From: Cephaloticoccus primus | GTDB lineage: Bacteria; Verrucomicrobiota; Verrucomicrobiia; Opitutales; Opitutaceae | DNA length: 64,000 nucleotides | Assembly (NCBI RefSeq): GCF_001580015.1 | Contig: NZ_LSZQ01000028.1 | Coordinates: 20,119 to 84,118 of the forward strand | Direction of reading: 5' to 3' | Translations under genes and position numbers: made by a program | Shown: positions 8,298 through 18,108 of the stretch, piece by piece | How the letters are laid out: each line of letters starts with the position of its first letter | How positions within the stretch are numbered: position 1 is the stretch's first letter | Notes under the pieces: model-generated | Seen by the model: the letters and a program-made list of their open reading frames with translations, nothing else | The model's database searches: none | What the model was told of the DNA's origin: nothing

Positions 8298-9606
8298 GGC
8301 TACCGCTGCGGAGAAGTTCGCGGCGCAGCCAATCCAGCGCCGCGTTTACGGCGCGTGTTTTGATTGTTTGGGGCGGGCCCGGGTAGCTCAGCTTTTTAGC
8401 CCACACACCGTGCGGCGCATGTAGCCCGACGAAGAGTGTCCCCACCTCGCTGCCCCGCGCATCGGCGCAAGGCGCGCCCGAAAATGCCGTGATCGACAGC
8501 GCGTAATCGGTGCACAAGTGCTCGGCCACGCCGATTGCCAGCGCGACCGCGCACGACGCGCTGACCGCCCCGTGCTGCGAGATCAGGCACTCCGGGCAGT
8601 CCAGCAGAGCGACCTTCGCCTCGTTACTGTTGCACACGACCCCGCCGGCGAAGCACTTTGCCACGCCGCAAATATCGCCAAACGCGCTCGCGAGCAGCCC
8701 GCCAGTCCCCGCCTCGGCCACAGCCAGCGACTGCTCCTGACTGCGCAGCAGGTCGACACATACCTTCGCCATGGAGGCATCGCCGTAGCACATAAAATCC
8801 TCGCCGAGGAGCCCTGCGCACTCCTCCGCGATTGCGCTCAAATCCCCCCCCGCCAGCGCACCGCCCGGCGAGCTCAAGCGGCAATCGACCTGCCCCGCAT
8901 GCGCGCAAAACGCCACGCTCAGCGCGCCGCCCTCGCGCCCGCCGCCGTAGCGGTCAAACACGGGCTGTAGCCGCGCTTCGAGCTCCGACTCGCCGATGCC
9001 CGCCGTACGCAGTTGCACATAAGCCTCGCCCTCCAGCAGCAGCCCGCGTGCCGCCAGGCGCGGGAGCACCTGGTCGGTAAACATCGGCTGCAGCTCGTTG
9101 GGCGGCCCGGGCAGCATGCACAAGATCCGCCCCTCCTGCTCCACCCAGAGCCCCGGTGCCGTCCCGTGCGCATTGGGCAAAACCTCGCCACGCTCGAAGC
9201 GGTACGCCTGCTTCAGGTTATTCGGCGGCAGCGTGCGCAGCCCCAGGCGGTTAAACCGCTCCTTGATCGCCGCCTCGATCTCCGGCTCAAACACGAGCGC
9301 CTGCCCGAGCACGCCGGCGATCACCTCGCGCGTCCGGTCGTCGCAAGTCGGCCCCAGTCCGCCGGTCGTGATGATCACATCGGCACTCGCCCAGCTCTCG
9401 CGAAACTGCCGCTCGATCTCCGCCGCCTCGTCGGTGATCGTCACGTTGCGTGCGAGCTGCACACCGCGCCGCCCCAGTTGCGCGCCGATAAACGTCAGGT
9501 GGCTGTTTGCCGTCAGGCCGAGCAGCAACTCGTCGCCGAGCGTGATCAGTTCGAAACGCCGTTGCGTGAGGGCCTTGGTATTGGTGCTGGAATCGGCGGC
9601 AGGCAT
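8287..9606 (-). CDS. cinA: CinA-family protein (MoCF-like domain plus PncC-like domain)
   Basis: The 439-residue protein has the CinA two-domain layout. The N-terminal molybdopterin-binding-like domain has ITLGDELLLG, ITTGGLGPTCDD and GTAPGLWVEQEGR...LPGPPNE. The C-terminal PncC domain (about 275-435) has AEAGTGGLL and CNSNEAK. PncC domains deamidate nicotinamide mononucleotide in pyridine nucleotide salvage, and the N-terminal domain is linked to ADP-ribose pyrophosphatase activity. The usual ESCTGG motif reads EAGTGG here (Ala299-Gly300), so the serine proposed to be catalytic is missing, while the Lys of SNEAK is kept. It may be catalytically altered. Confidence 0.88.
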   Translation of the reverse strand: MPAADSSTNTKALTQRRFELITLGDELLLGLTANSHLTFIGAQLGRRGVQLARNVTITDEAAEIERQFRESWASADVIITTGGLGPTCDDRTREVIAGVLGQALVFEPEIEAAIKERFNRLGLRTLPPNNLKQAYRFERGEVLPNAHGTAPGLWVEQEGRILCMLPGPPNELQPMFTDQVLPRLAARGLLLEGEAYVQLRTAGIGESELEARLQPVFDRYGGGREGGALSVAFCAHAGQVDCRLSSPGGALAGGDLSAIAEECAGLLGEDFMCYGDASMAKVCVDLLRSQEQSLAVAEAGTGGLLASAFGDICGVAKCFAGGVVCNSNEAKVALLDCPECLISQHGAVSASCAVALAIGVAEHLCTDYALSITAFSGAPCADARGSEVGTLFVGLHAPHGVWAKKLSYPGPPQTIKTRAVNAALDWLRRELLRSGSRGR

Positions 9607-9715
9607 GGATAGAGCGCGAGCAGGCTAGGCAAAGCCCGGCAAAATGCCAGTCTCCAACGCGCCCGGCAAAAGCACTCCTCATCCCCCCCTCCCTCCCCGC
9701 TAAAACAAAACGCGC

Positions 9716-11326
9716 ATGAGCGACGACGCCCCCATCACGCTGAAAGAGAAAGTCCGCGCCCTGCCCGACCGCCCCGGCGTGTACCTGATGAAAGACCGGC
9801 TCGGCACCATCCTCTACGTCGGCAAGGCCAAGAGCCTGAAGAAGCGCGTGTCCTCCTACTTTCAACGCGGCCGCGCCCGCATGATCGAGCAGCCCAAGAT
9901 CCGCTCGCTCATCCCGCTCATCCACGATGTGGAAACAATCGAAGTGCGCTCCGAGCCCGAGGCGCTGCTCCTCGAAGGCCGCCTCATCAAGCAGTGGAAG
10001 CCCCGCTACAACACCGACTTTACCGACGATAAACGCTTCCTGCTCGTCCGCGTTGACCTCAGCCAGCCGCTCCCCCGCTTCGTCCTCACGCGGCTGCGCA
10101 AAGACAAGCACTCGCGCTACTTCGGCCCCTTCGCGCAGTCCGGCCCGCTGCGCACCACGCTCGCGCAAATGCGCCGCCAATTCGGCATCCTCCTCGCCGA
10201 TGCCAGCCCCGCCCGACTCCCCGATGGCCGCTGGCGGCTCTACGACGACGTGCGCCAGGAAATCTACGGCCACGAAAACATCCTCACCGCCAAGGACTAC
10301 CGCACCCGCGTCGAGGCCGCCTGCGAGTTCCTCGAAGGCAAGTCGCGCGAATGGCTCGCCAGGCTGCGCAGCGATATGCAGGCCGCCGCCGCGGCACTCG
10401 ACTTCGAGAAAGCCGCGCGGCTGCGCGACCTCATCACCGCGCTGGCCGCCACGCTGGAGCCCTCGCGCCGCTTCGAGCGCACGACGCACAGCCGCCTGCT
10501 CCCGACCAGCGACACCAGCAGCGCCGAGGCACTCCGCGCCCTGCAGGCCGCTCTCGCGCTGCCCACGCCGCCCGAGCACATGGAGTGCTTCGATATCTCC
10601 CACATCTCGGGCACGCTCGTCGTCGCCTCGATGGTGCACTTCAGCCACGGCCGCCCCGACACCGACCGCTACCGCCGCTACCGGATAAAAAGCTTCATCG
10701 GCAACGACGACTTCCGCGCCATGCACGAAGTCGTCGCCCGCCGCTACCACCGGCTCGCCAGCGAAGGTCGCCCCCTCCCCGACCTCGTCGTGATCGACGG
10801 CGGCCGCGGCCAGATCGGCGCAGCGCTCAAGGCCTTTGCCGCAATCGACCTCACGCCGCCGCCCCTCATCGGCCTGGCCAAAAAACACGAGACGATCCTC
10901 TTCGCCGACGAACGCCCGCCTCTCAACCTCTCGCTAAACGACCCCGCGCTAAACCTCCTCCAACGCCTCCGCGACGAAGCCCACCGCTTCGCCAACACCT
11001 ACAACGCCGACCTGCGCTCGCGCAAAATCCGCGAGTCGGCCCTCGACGACATCTCCGGCCTCGGCCCCAAGCGCAAAGCCGCCCTCCTCGCCCACTTCGG
11101 CTCCATCGACCGGCTCCGCGCCGCACCGCTCGCCGCCCTCGCTGCCGCGCCCGGCATCGGCCCCAGCTTCGCCCAGAAAATTCATTACACGCTAAATCCC
11201 GGTCGTGAAACCCAGCCGGCTGACGGCAGTGACAACAACACTGCCGCCCCCAATAAAAGGGGCCGCGCCCGCAAGCCGCCTGCCCGCGCCGCCCACTTCG
11301 TCGCTCTATCCGCCGCACTCCAATGA
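9716..11326 (+). CDS. uvrC: Excinuclease ABC subunit C
   Basis: The 536-residue protein has all UvrC domains. The N-terminal GIY-YIG nuclease reads PGVYLMKDRLGTILYVGKAK, then comes a UVR motif (AAAALDFEKAARLRDLI, about 225-241). The RNase H-like endonuclease domain has ECFDISHISG and VVIDGGRGQ, and a helix-hairpin-helix tail has ISGLGPKRKAALLAHFGS. It makes the 3' and 5' incisions around lesions in nucleotide excision repair with UvrA and UvrB. It is shorter than the usual 600 or so residues. The last 40 residues are low-complexity and include a segment (CCCAATAAAAGGGG) that resembles part of the local hairpin repeats. The stop overlaps the next start by ATGA. Confidence 0.96.
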   Translation: MSDDAPITLKEKVRALPDRPGVYLMKDRLGTILYVGKAKSLKKRVSSYFQRGRARMIEQPKIRSLIPLIHDVETIEVRSEPEALLLEGRLIKQWKPRYNTDFTDDKRFLLVRVDLSQPLPRFVLTRLRKDKHSRYFGPFAQSGPLRTTLAQMRRQFGILLADASPARLPDGRWRLYDDVRQEIYGHENILTAKDYRTRVEAACEFLEGKSREWLARLRSDMQAAAAALDFEKAARLRDLITALAATLEPSRRFERTTHSRLLPTSDTSSAEALRALQAALALPTPPEHMECFDISHISGTLVVASMVHFSHGRPDTDRYRRYRIKSFIGNDDFRAMHEVVARRYHRLASEGRPLPDLVVIDGGRGQIGAALKAFAAIDLTPPPLIGLAKKHETILFADERPPLNLSLNDPALNLLQRLRDEAHRFANTYNADLRSRKIRESALDDISGLGPKRKAALLAHFGSIDRLRAAPLAALAAAPGIGPSFAQKIHYTLNPGRETQPADGSDNNTAAPNKRGRARKPPARAAHFVALSAALQ

Positions 11327-11691
11327 AAGCTCCCAACCGGCACCGCTGGCTCCTTGAGCCACTCGAAGACGAGCCCACCCTGCTCGTCCGCTCCATGTTC
11401 AGCGGCCTGGCCGTCTACCTCGATGGCCGCATGGTGCTCTATCTCGCCGACCGCGCAGAGCCCTGGCGCGGGATCTGCGTGCCGATGGAGCTCGGCGCGC
11501 AGCCGCAGCTCATCGCCGACTGCCCCGCACTCGCCCCGCACCCCCAGCTCGGCAAATGGCTCTACCTGCCCGAAAGCGCCGACAGCTTTGAGCGCGATGC
11601 GCAGTGGCTCGTCTCCCGCATCCGCGCCCGCGACCCGCGCATCGGCATCACCCCGCCACTCAAAAAACGCCCGAAGGCGCGCCCAAACTAG
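11323..11691 (+). CDS. Conserved protein of unknown function, translationally coupled to uvrC
   Basis: A 122-residue protein whose ATG overlaps the uvrC stop (ATGA). It contains MFSGLAVYLDGRMVLYLAD and HPQLGKWLYLPES, a compact mixed alpha/beta sequence resembling small proteins sometimes placed near the TfoX/YjbR fold. I cannot assign a family with confidence. Coupling to uvrC suggests co-expression only. Its end overlaps by four bases the end of the convergent PIN-domain gene. Confidence 0.7.
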   Translation: MKAPNRHRWLLEPLEDEPTLLVRSMFSGLAVYLDGRMVLYLADRAEPWRGICVPMELGAQPQLIADCPALAPHPQLGKWLYLPESADSFERDAQWLVSRIRARDPRIGITPPLKKRPKARPN

Positions 11692-12299
11692 GCGCGGGGC
11701 CTGCGCTTCAGTACAGCGAGCAGGGCTTGGGAAAACTTGGGGACAAAGGGCGCAAGTGCGGCGAGCTCCTCTTCCACGGTCACTTCGCGACCGAGCTTCC
11801 AGGATCGGTTTTGCGCTACCCCTTTTAGCCCTCCCATCACGCGGTTCGGCAACTTTGTGTAAAGCTCCAGCAGGAAGTCCTGTGGATGCAGCGCGCGGAC
11901 TCTCCAGGGCGAGAGATGCTCGTCACCGAAATCGCGCAGGTTGTAGGTTACGATCACGCCCGCTCCTCCCTCAATCGCACAGGCAAGCACATGACGGTCT
12001 TTTTCGTCGTTCGTACATTGCCCGATCCACTGCTCGTAGCCGCTCACCAAACTTTCGGGAAAGTTCCGCAGCAGTGCCGCCCGAAAGCTCCGCGCAAATT
12101 GCAGATTCCAGTTTAGAGGCCCCGTATGCGTGCGGTAGGTTTCCTCAATAATCTGCTCACTCCAAAGCGGTGTAAACAGGGAGCCCTCAGCCCTCGCCAA
12201 AGTGAGTAACAAGTTAATGACCTTCTGATTCGCCAACACACAGGCATCAAACACGGACCGGGGAAGCCCAAGCAGATGGCTGTGGAGTTCGGCAATCAC
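11688..12299 (-). CDS. PIN-domain ribonuclease, probable toxin
   Basis: The 203-residue protein starts at a GTG. It has PIN-domain acidic residues in order: FDACVLAN (first Asp), IIEETYR (Glu), NDEKDRHVLACAI (Asp) and TYNLRDF. This arrangement fits the PIN_3 subgroup of VapC-like toxins, which cleave RNA using Mg2+. A small DNA-binding-type protein is encoded 29 nt upstream on the same strand, the usual order for an antitoxin-toxin pair. The RNA target is unknown. Confidence 0.75.
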   Translation of the reverse strand: MIAELHSHLLGLPRSVFDACVLANQKVINLLLTLARAEGSLFTPLWSEQIIEETYRTHTGPLNWNLQFARSFRAALLRNFPESLVSGYEQWIGQCTNDEKDRHVLACAIEGGAGVIVTYNLRDFGDEHLSPWRVRALHPQDFLLELYTKLPNRVMGGLKGVAQNRSWKLGREVTVEEELAALAPFVPKFSQALLAVLKRRPRA

Positions 12300-12328
12300 C
12301 TGGAGTGTTGGGCCATGACTTTCGTTTC

Positions 12329-12655
12329 TCAGTAAAGCCCCGCATCCATGAGCTCATCGTTGAGCGCGTTCATGGCCTGAATGAAAGGATCTCGTCTAAG
12401 ACGCTCACGGATCTTGGTTTCCTCACGATAGTAGGCGATCAGGTCGGCCCGTTTGATCCGCAACTCGCCATCTACCTCATAGGTAGGAACCACACCTTCC
12501 CGGCATAGCAGGTACATCACGTTTTCCTGGTGATCCACAATGGCAGCAGCCTCGGCGATGGAGAAGCTCTCCCTGGATGGATCGATCAGCTCACCCACAT
12601 CAACGGTGCGGGAAGGTGGCGGCAGCTCGGCAGTCGCAGTTTGGGCAAGTGGCAT
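12329..12655 (-). CDS. Helix-turn-helix (excisionase-type) antitoxin
   Basis: A 108-residue protein with a central MerR/excisionase-like segment (SFSIAEAAAIVDHQENVMYL ... VVPTYEVDGELRIKRADLIAYY), preceded by a Pro-rich start and followed by a charged C-terminal helix. Such proteins bind the operon promoter, and the C-terminal part would neutralise the toxin. The PIN gene follows 29 nt downstream. The antitoxin role is inferred from position and the pairing pattern known for this family. Confidence 0.72.
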   Translation of the reverse strand: MPLAQTATAELPPPSRTVDVGELIDPSRESFSIAEAAAIVDHQENVMYLLCREGVVPTYEVDGELRIKRADLIAYYREETKIRERLRRDPFIQAMNALNDELMDAGLY

Positions 12656-12719
12656 GGCAATTCCTTTCCTTTCAGTGCGCGAAAGCTAGCACACCCAACC
12701 CAGCCCGCAAGGAGACGTT

Positions 12720-13077
12720 TCCACCACTACGCGTGGAGCGGTGGCGGGGCGCCACGTGCCATTCAATTTGCGATTTTACCCGTGCGCTTTGCGCCCGAAC
12801 AAAATCGCAAATTTAACGGAAACTCCCCCTGTCGTTTCACGACAGGGGATGAGGCATCAAATGCGGATGACGCGCATACCCATTGAGGCGAGATGAAACG
12901 ATTTGCCGGTAAATCACCGACTCAAGATCGGGACCTTTCTACTGTGCGGCTTGCGTGGTTGTGCGGAACGCACAACCCGCAAGCCGCACAGTAAATGGGT
13001 GCAGGCACCGCCTGCCGCCACCCGCGTAGGGGAGTCTTCGACTCTTTCATTATGCGCGCGGCTCGTTGGCCGCGCGT
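12720..13077 (+). repeat. Modular hairpin element, copy B, with twin-hairpin R4 at its end
   Basis: Module order: GGAGCGGTGGCGGGGCGCCA; AATTTGCGATTTT palindrome (12765-12813); CCCCTGTCGT hairpin (12826-12848); spacer with ATGCGGATGA; long palindrome 12941-12992 (about 25-bp stem with one bulge, GAA loop); then AAATGGGTGCAGGCACCGCC. R4 follows at 13031-13077: GAGTC/GACTC around TTC, and GCGCGGC/GCCGCGC around TCGTTG. It fills the gap between the antitoxin gene and the muiA-like gene. Confidence 0.85.
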
Positions 13078-13235
13078 CTTCGCCCCGTCTTACATCTCAC
13101 CTTGTGGCGCACTCGTTGGGCGCCGCAGTGTCCGCGCCCCCAAAAAAATGCAGGATGCGCGCAAGGTATGCGTAATACTGCGCTCGCAGTATGGAACAAA
13201 GCGTAGCTCTCTGGCTCTCAGCCCTACTGCTTTTT

Positions 13236-14876
13236 ATGAAACGCCTACTCCTGATCCCCACGCTGCTGTTTGCAGCGATCCCCGCGCTCGCTGCGGCAGC
13301 GCTAGACTCGACCATCCGCGCCGTCACGGTTTACAACGACCGCGCCATCGTCACCCGCAGTGCACGCGCCGAGCTGCACGAGGGCATTAACGAGCTCCTC
13401 ATTGAAGGACTGCCCGCGAGTCTGCTCGACGACTCGCTGCAGGCCAGCGGCAACGGCACCGCCACCGCAACGATTCTCGACATCAGTACGCGCGAGCACT
13501 TCGTCGCCGCCACGCCCGACCCGCGCCGCGCCGCGCTCGAAGAGCAACTCACCAGCCTGCGCGAAGAGAAGCGCAGCCTGAGCGACCGCGCCGCGCTCAT
13601 CAAAACGCAGCGCGACCTTATTGAGCGGCTCCAGAACAGCGCGGTAAGCATCGCCTCGGGCGTTGAAAAAGCCGAGCGCCCGAAGCTCGCCGAAGTGCAG
13701 GAAACCCTCGCCTACGGAAAGGCCGAGACCGAGAAGCTCAACGCCGCCCTGCAAGCGCTCGACCGCGAGCTCGCCGTGCTCGAAGAGCAGATCAGCGCGC
13801 AGCAGCACCAGCTCGACGAGCTCCCGCCAGTATCGCCGCGCCGCAGCGTGAAGACCGCCACCCTGCGCGTGCAGGCGAGCCACGCCGGCGACCTCGACAT
13901 CGAGCTGCGCTACACCACTCCACACGCGGGTTGGCGGCCCAGCTACGATGCTCGCGTGTTCACCGCCGATAACCGCGTAGAGCTCGGCTACTACGCTCAG
14001 GTCCGCCAGAGTACCGGCGAGGACTGGGAAAACGTCGCCCTCACTCTCTCGACTGCTCGCCCCTCGCTCGGCGGCCACGCGCCCAAGCTCAGCCCCTGGC
14101 CGCTCGACCTGCTCGCCGAAGAGTCAGACTCGCCCCCGGGCATCCGCCCGCTCGCGCGCCAGGCAGAGCTCCTCGCCAGTCCGGCACCGGCAGCGGCTCA
14201 GGCGCGGATGACCTTTGACCTCGTCTCCGCCGATTACGCCGAGGCTCAAGTCGACCGCTCCGCCAGCGTGGCCACTTTTCAGGTCGAGGCGCCCGCCACG
14301 ATCCCCAGCGATAACTCCGCGAAAAAGATCTCGGTCACCACGCTTGATCTGGAAGCCGAGCTCGCCTATCGGGCCACGCCCAAGCGGCTGCCCACTGCGT
14401 TCCTCGACGCCAGTGTCCGCAACACCAGCGACTACCCGCTGCTCCCGGGGAAAATGAGCGTCTTCGTCGACCACGGCTTTGTCGCCAGTAGCCGCCTGGA
14501 GCACACGAGCCCGGGCGACGCATTCAACCTCGCACTCGGGGCCGACGAGGGGATCGCCATCACACACAAGCAAACGCGCCGGTTTACCGAGCAGGTCGGG
14601 CTCATGACCAGGAGCACGCGCAACAGCTACGAGTACTTGATCACGGTCAAAAACAACAAGGCCGGGCCGGTGCACCTCATCGTGAGCGATCAAGTGCCCG
14701 TCTCGCGCAACGAAAAGATCAGCGTGAAAGTGCAGGCTCCCGCAGCGCGCGACGCCAAGCCCGATGCCGAGGGGCTGCTCGAATGGGCGCTCGACCTCGC
14801 GCCCGGCGAGACTCGCGAGCTCCCGCTCAAATTCAGCATCGAGTACCCGCAGGGGCTCAGCGTCAGCGGGCTCTAG
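13236..14876 (+). CDS. MuiA-like protein (mucoidy-inhibitor family, DUF4139)
   Basis: The 546-residue secreted protein starts at an ATG at 13236, at its signal peptide (MKRLLLIPTLLFAAIPALA). The N-terminal domain shows the family pattern (STIRAVTVYNDRAIVTRSA). A coiled-coil stretch follows (about 90-200, rich in Glu/Leu/Arg), then a C-terminal DUF4139 domain with TTPHAGWRPSYDARV, GYYAQVRQSTGEDW and LTLSTARPS. Family members are periplasmic or surface proteins of poorly known function. No operon partner is evident; eno follows after 128 nt. Confidence 0.8.
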   Translation: MKRLLLIPTLLFAAIPALAAAALDSTIRAVTVYNDRAIVTRSARAELHEGINELLIEGLPASLLDDSLQASGNGTATATILDISTREHFVAATPDPRRAALEEQLTSLREEKRSLSDRAALIKTQRDLIERLQNSAVSIASGVEKAERPKLAEVQETLAYGKAETEKLNAALQALDRELAVLEEQISAQQHQLDELPPVSPRRSVKTATLRVQASHAGDLDIELRYTTPHAGWRPSYDARVFTADNRVELGYYAQVRQSTGEDWENVALTLSTARPSLGGHAPKLSPWPLDLLAEESDSPPGIRPLARQAELLASPAPAAAQARMTFDLVSADYAEAQVDRSASVATFQVEAPATIPSDNSAKKISVTTLDLEAELAYRATPKRLPTAFLDASVRNTSDYPLLPGKMSVFVDHGFVASSRLEHTSPGDAFNLALGADEGIAITHKQTRRFTEQVGLMTRSTRNSYEYLITVKNNKAGPVHLIVSDQVPVSRNEKISVKVQAPAARDAKPDAEGLLEWALDLAPGETRELPLKFSIEYPQGLSVSGL

Positions 14877-14950
14877 CGCGCACCAATTGGCGCAAGCCGC
14901 GCGCGAATTGGTCGAGGTCACCGCAACCGGACCGAGCCTGGTGTGGCTAG

Positions 14951-16306
<1,356 letters not shown>

Positions 16307-16318
16307 GCCCTTGATTTG

Positions 16319-16400
16319 GCGGAGCCCAACGCGGGCTCCGCAGGCGGGGGCAGCAGCCCCTTTTTCTTGACGCGGTGCCTGCTCGCACCGCGTCTTTTTT
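16319..16400 (+). terminator. Tandem terminator hairpins after eno
   Basis: Three successive stems: GCGGAGCCC/GGGCTCCGC (16319-16341), GGGGC/GCCCC followed by TTTTT (16347-16365), and GACGCGGTGC/GCACCGCGTC followed by TTTTTT (16369-16400). The last is a classic Rho-independent terminator. Confidence 0.88.
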
Positions 16401-16513
16401 CGCTCATTTCACACGGCGCAGCGGCTCCCGTTTTTCCCGACGGCGCGCTGCGCCACACACGTTAACCGCTTCGTTGTCTGTCCGAAGTTTTCCCAACGAC
16501 AGGTATACTCATC

Positions 16514-16930
16514 ATGGCATGGATTTACCTAATCATCGCTGGCATTTTCGAAGTCGTCTGGGCACTGGGCATGAAGCAGACGGAGGGCTTCACGCGGCTG
16601 TGGCCGAGCGTCTACACCATCGGCTTCATGGGCGTGAGCTTCTACCTGCTCGCACTCGCCATGCGCGAGCTGCCCGTCGGCACCGCCTACGCGGTGTGGA
16701 CGGGGATTGGCGCAGTCGGCGCAGTCCTTTTTGGCATGCTGTGGCTGGGCGAGCCGCGCGACGCGGCGCGGCTCATCTGCGTCTCGCTGATCCTCGGCGG
16801 AGTAATCGGCCTGAAGGTCTTTAGCCGCTCGGGAGACGAGGCCGGAGGAACCGCCCTCCCGCCCCTTCCGCCTGCCTCTTCCGCTCGGCACGCGGCCACC
16901 GGGCAAGTCGCCCAAAGTCCCGCCCGGTAA
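16514..16930 (+). CDS. SMR-family exporter (SugE/Gdx-like)
   Basis: The 138-residue protein has four transmembrane helices and the SMR essential glutamate (Glu13 in [15 protein letters not shown]). It also has the [19 protein letters not shown] signature closer to SugE/Gdx than to EmrE. Gdx proteins export guanidinium, while related members export quaternary amines. A Pro/Ala-rich tail of about 30 residues is unusual for the family. I looked for a guanidine riboswitch upstream and did not find one, so the substrate stays open. Confidence 0.85.
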   Translation: MAWIYLIIAGIFEVVWALGMKQTEGFTRLWPSVYTIGFMGVSFYLLALAMRELPVGTAYAVWTGIGAVGAVLFGMLWLGEPRDAARLICVSLILGGVIGLKVFSRSGDEAGGTALPPLPPASSARHAATGQVAQSPAR

Positions 16931-17064
16931 AACAAGCCGCGAAGCCGCGCACGCACGCCCAACACCCGCGCACTACAGAAGCGGTGCCCGTTTGGATACC
17001 AGTTGACGCGCGAGCAGCGGGTACGCGCTAAATTAACGAGCCCTTCCTCCCCATCCCTTTACCC

Positions 17065-18075
17065 ATGCTTACTGGTCCCACCTGGTCCAAGAAACTGCGC
17101 GACGAAATCGCCAAAACCGTCATCGGCCAAGACGCCATCATTGAGCGGCTCCTCGTGGCCCTGCTCGCCAACGGGCACGTGCTCCTCGAAGGCATGCCCG
17201 GGCTGGCGAAGACGCTGCTCGTCAAATCGCTGGGCACCGCGTTGGGCGTCCAGTTTGAGCGCGTCCAGTTCACGCCCGACCTGCTCCCCAGCGACGTGGT
17301 CGGCACGATGGTTTTCCAGCCCAAGACGGGGGAGTTCAGCGCGCACCGCGGCCCGATCTTCGCGAACCTCGTCCTCGCCGATGAGATCAACCGCGCACCC
17401 GCCAAAGTCCAAAGCGCGCTGCTCGAAGCCATGCAGGAACACCAGGTCACAATCGGCGGCGGCACGCACCCGCTGCCGCGGCCCTTCTTCGTCATGGCGA
17501 CGCAAAACCCCGTCGAGCAGGAAGGCACCTACCCGCTCCCCGAAGCGCAGACCGATCGATTCCTTTTAAAGCTCCTCGTCGACTATCCCAGTGCCGATGA
17601 GGAAAGCGCCATGATGCAGCGCTGGGGCCAAGTCGCGCGCCAGCCCGAGCTCAGCCCCGTCTCCAGCGGCGAAGAGCTCCTCGCGCTGCGCCCGCAGGTC
17701 GACGCCGTCCACGTCGCCCCCGCCGTCCAGGCCTACATCCTCTCGCTCGTCCGCGCGACCCGCGCGCTCGCGGGCCACGCCGATGGACAGGCAGGCGCGG
17801 CTGCCGACGATGCCCCCCATAAAAAGGGCCTTCGCCCTCTGGAGTTCGGCGCCTCGCCGCGCGCCTCGCTCGCGCTCTATCAGGCGGGCAAGGCGCTCGC
17901 CTGCCTGCGCGGTCAAGACTTTCTGACGCCCGCGCTCGTCCAGGAGATCGCGCCCGACGTGCTGCGCCACCGGGTGGGGCTCACCTACGAGGCTGAGGCC
18001 GAGGACATCACCGCTGACGCGCTTATTGCGCAAATCATTGAGCGCAGCCCGATCCCGAGCGAGGCCAGCCGCTAA
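17065..18075 (+). CDS. MoxR-family AAA ATPase (Bat operon)
   Basis: The 336-residue protein has Walker A GMPGLAKT (residues 43-50), Walker B NLVLADEINRAPAK, sensor MATQNPVEQEGTYPLPEAQ and the C-terminal lid GASPRASLAL. MoxR ATPases act as chaperone-like remodelers with VWA partners. It leads a same-strand series with DUF58, two VWA proteins and a BatD-like protein. Before the GASPRA motif there is an extra stretch (about residues 235-262, GQAGAAADDAPHKKGLRPLE) whose DNA holds a small hairpin and A-run resembling half of the dispersed twin-hairpin repeat. Confidence 0.93.
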   Translation: MLTGPTWSKKLRDEIAKTVIGQDAIIERLLVALLANGHVLLEGMPGLAKTLLVKSLGTALGVQFERVQFTPDLLPSDVVGTMVFQPKTGEFSAHRGPIFANLVLADEINRAPAKVQSALLEAMQEHQVTIGGGTHPLPRPFFVMATQNPVEQEGTYPLPEAQTDRFLLKLLVDYPSADEESAMMQRWGQVARQPELSPVSSGEELLALRPQVDAVHVAPAVQAYILSLVRATRALAGHADGQAGAAADDAPHKKGLRPLEFGASPRASLALYQAGKALACLRGQDFLTPALVQEIAPDVLRHRVGLTYEAEAEDITADALIAQIIERSPIPSEASR

Positions 18076-18108
18076 ACGCAGTTTCCCACGACGGCTCCCC
18101 CCACGCTG

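Noticed and set aside
9287..10888. 533-codon minus-strand open frame across uvrC
   Set aside because: Its product is Gly/Ala/Glu low complexity typical of antisense reading in GC-rich DNA. uvrC on the plus strand has all of its domains.
16401..16513. Guanidine riboswitch before the sugE-like gene
   Set aside because: I looked for the paired ACGR-loop hairpins of mini-ykkC and for ykkC-like structure and saw neither.
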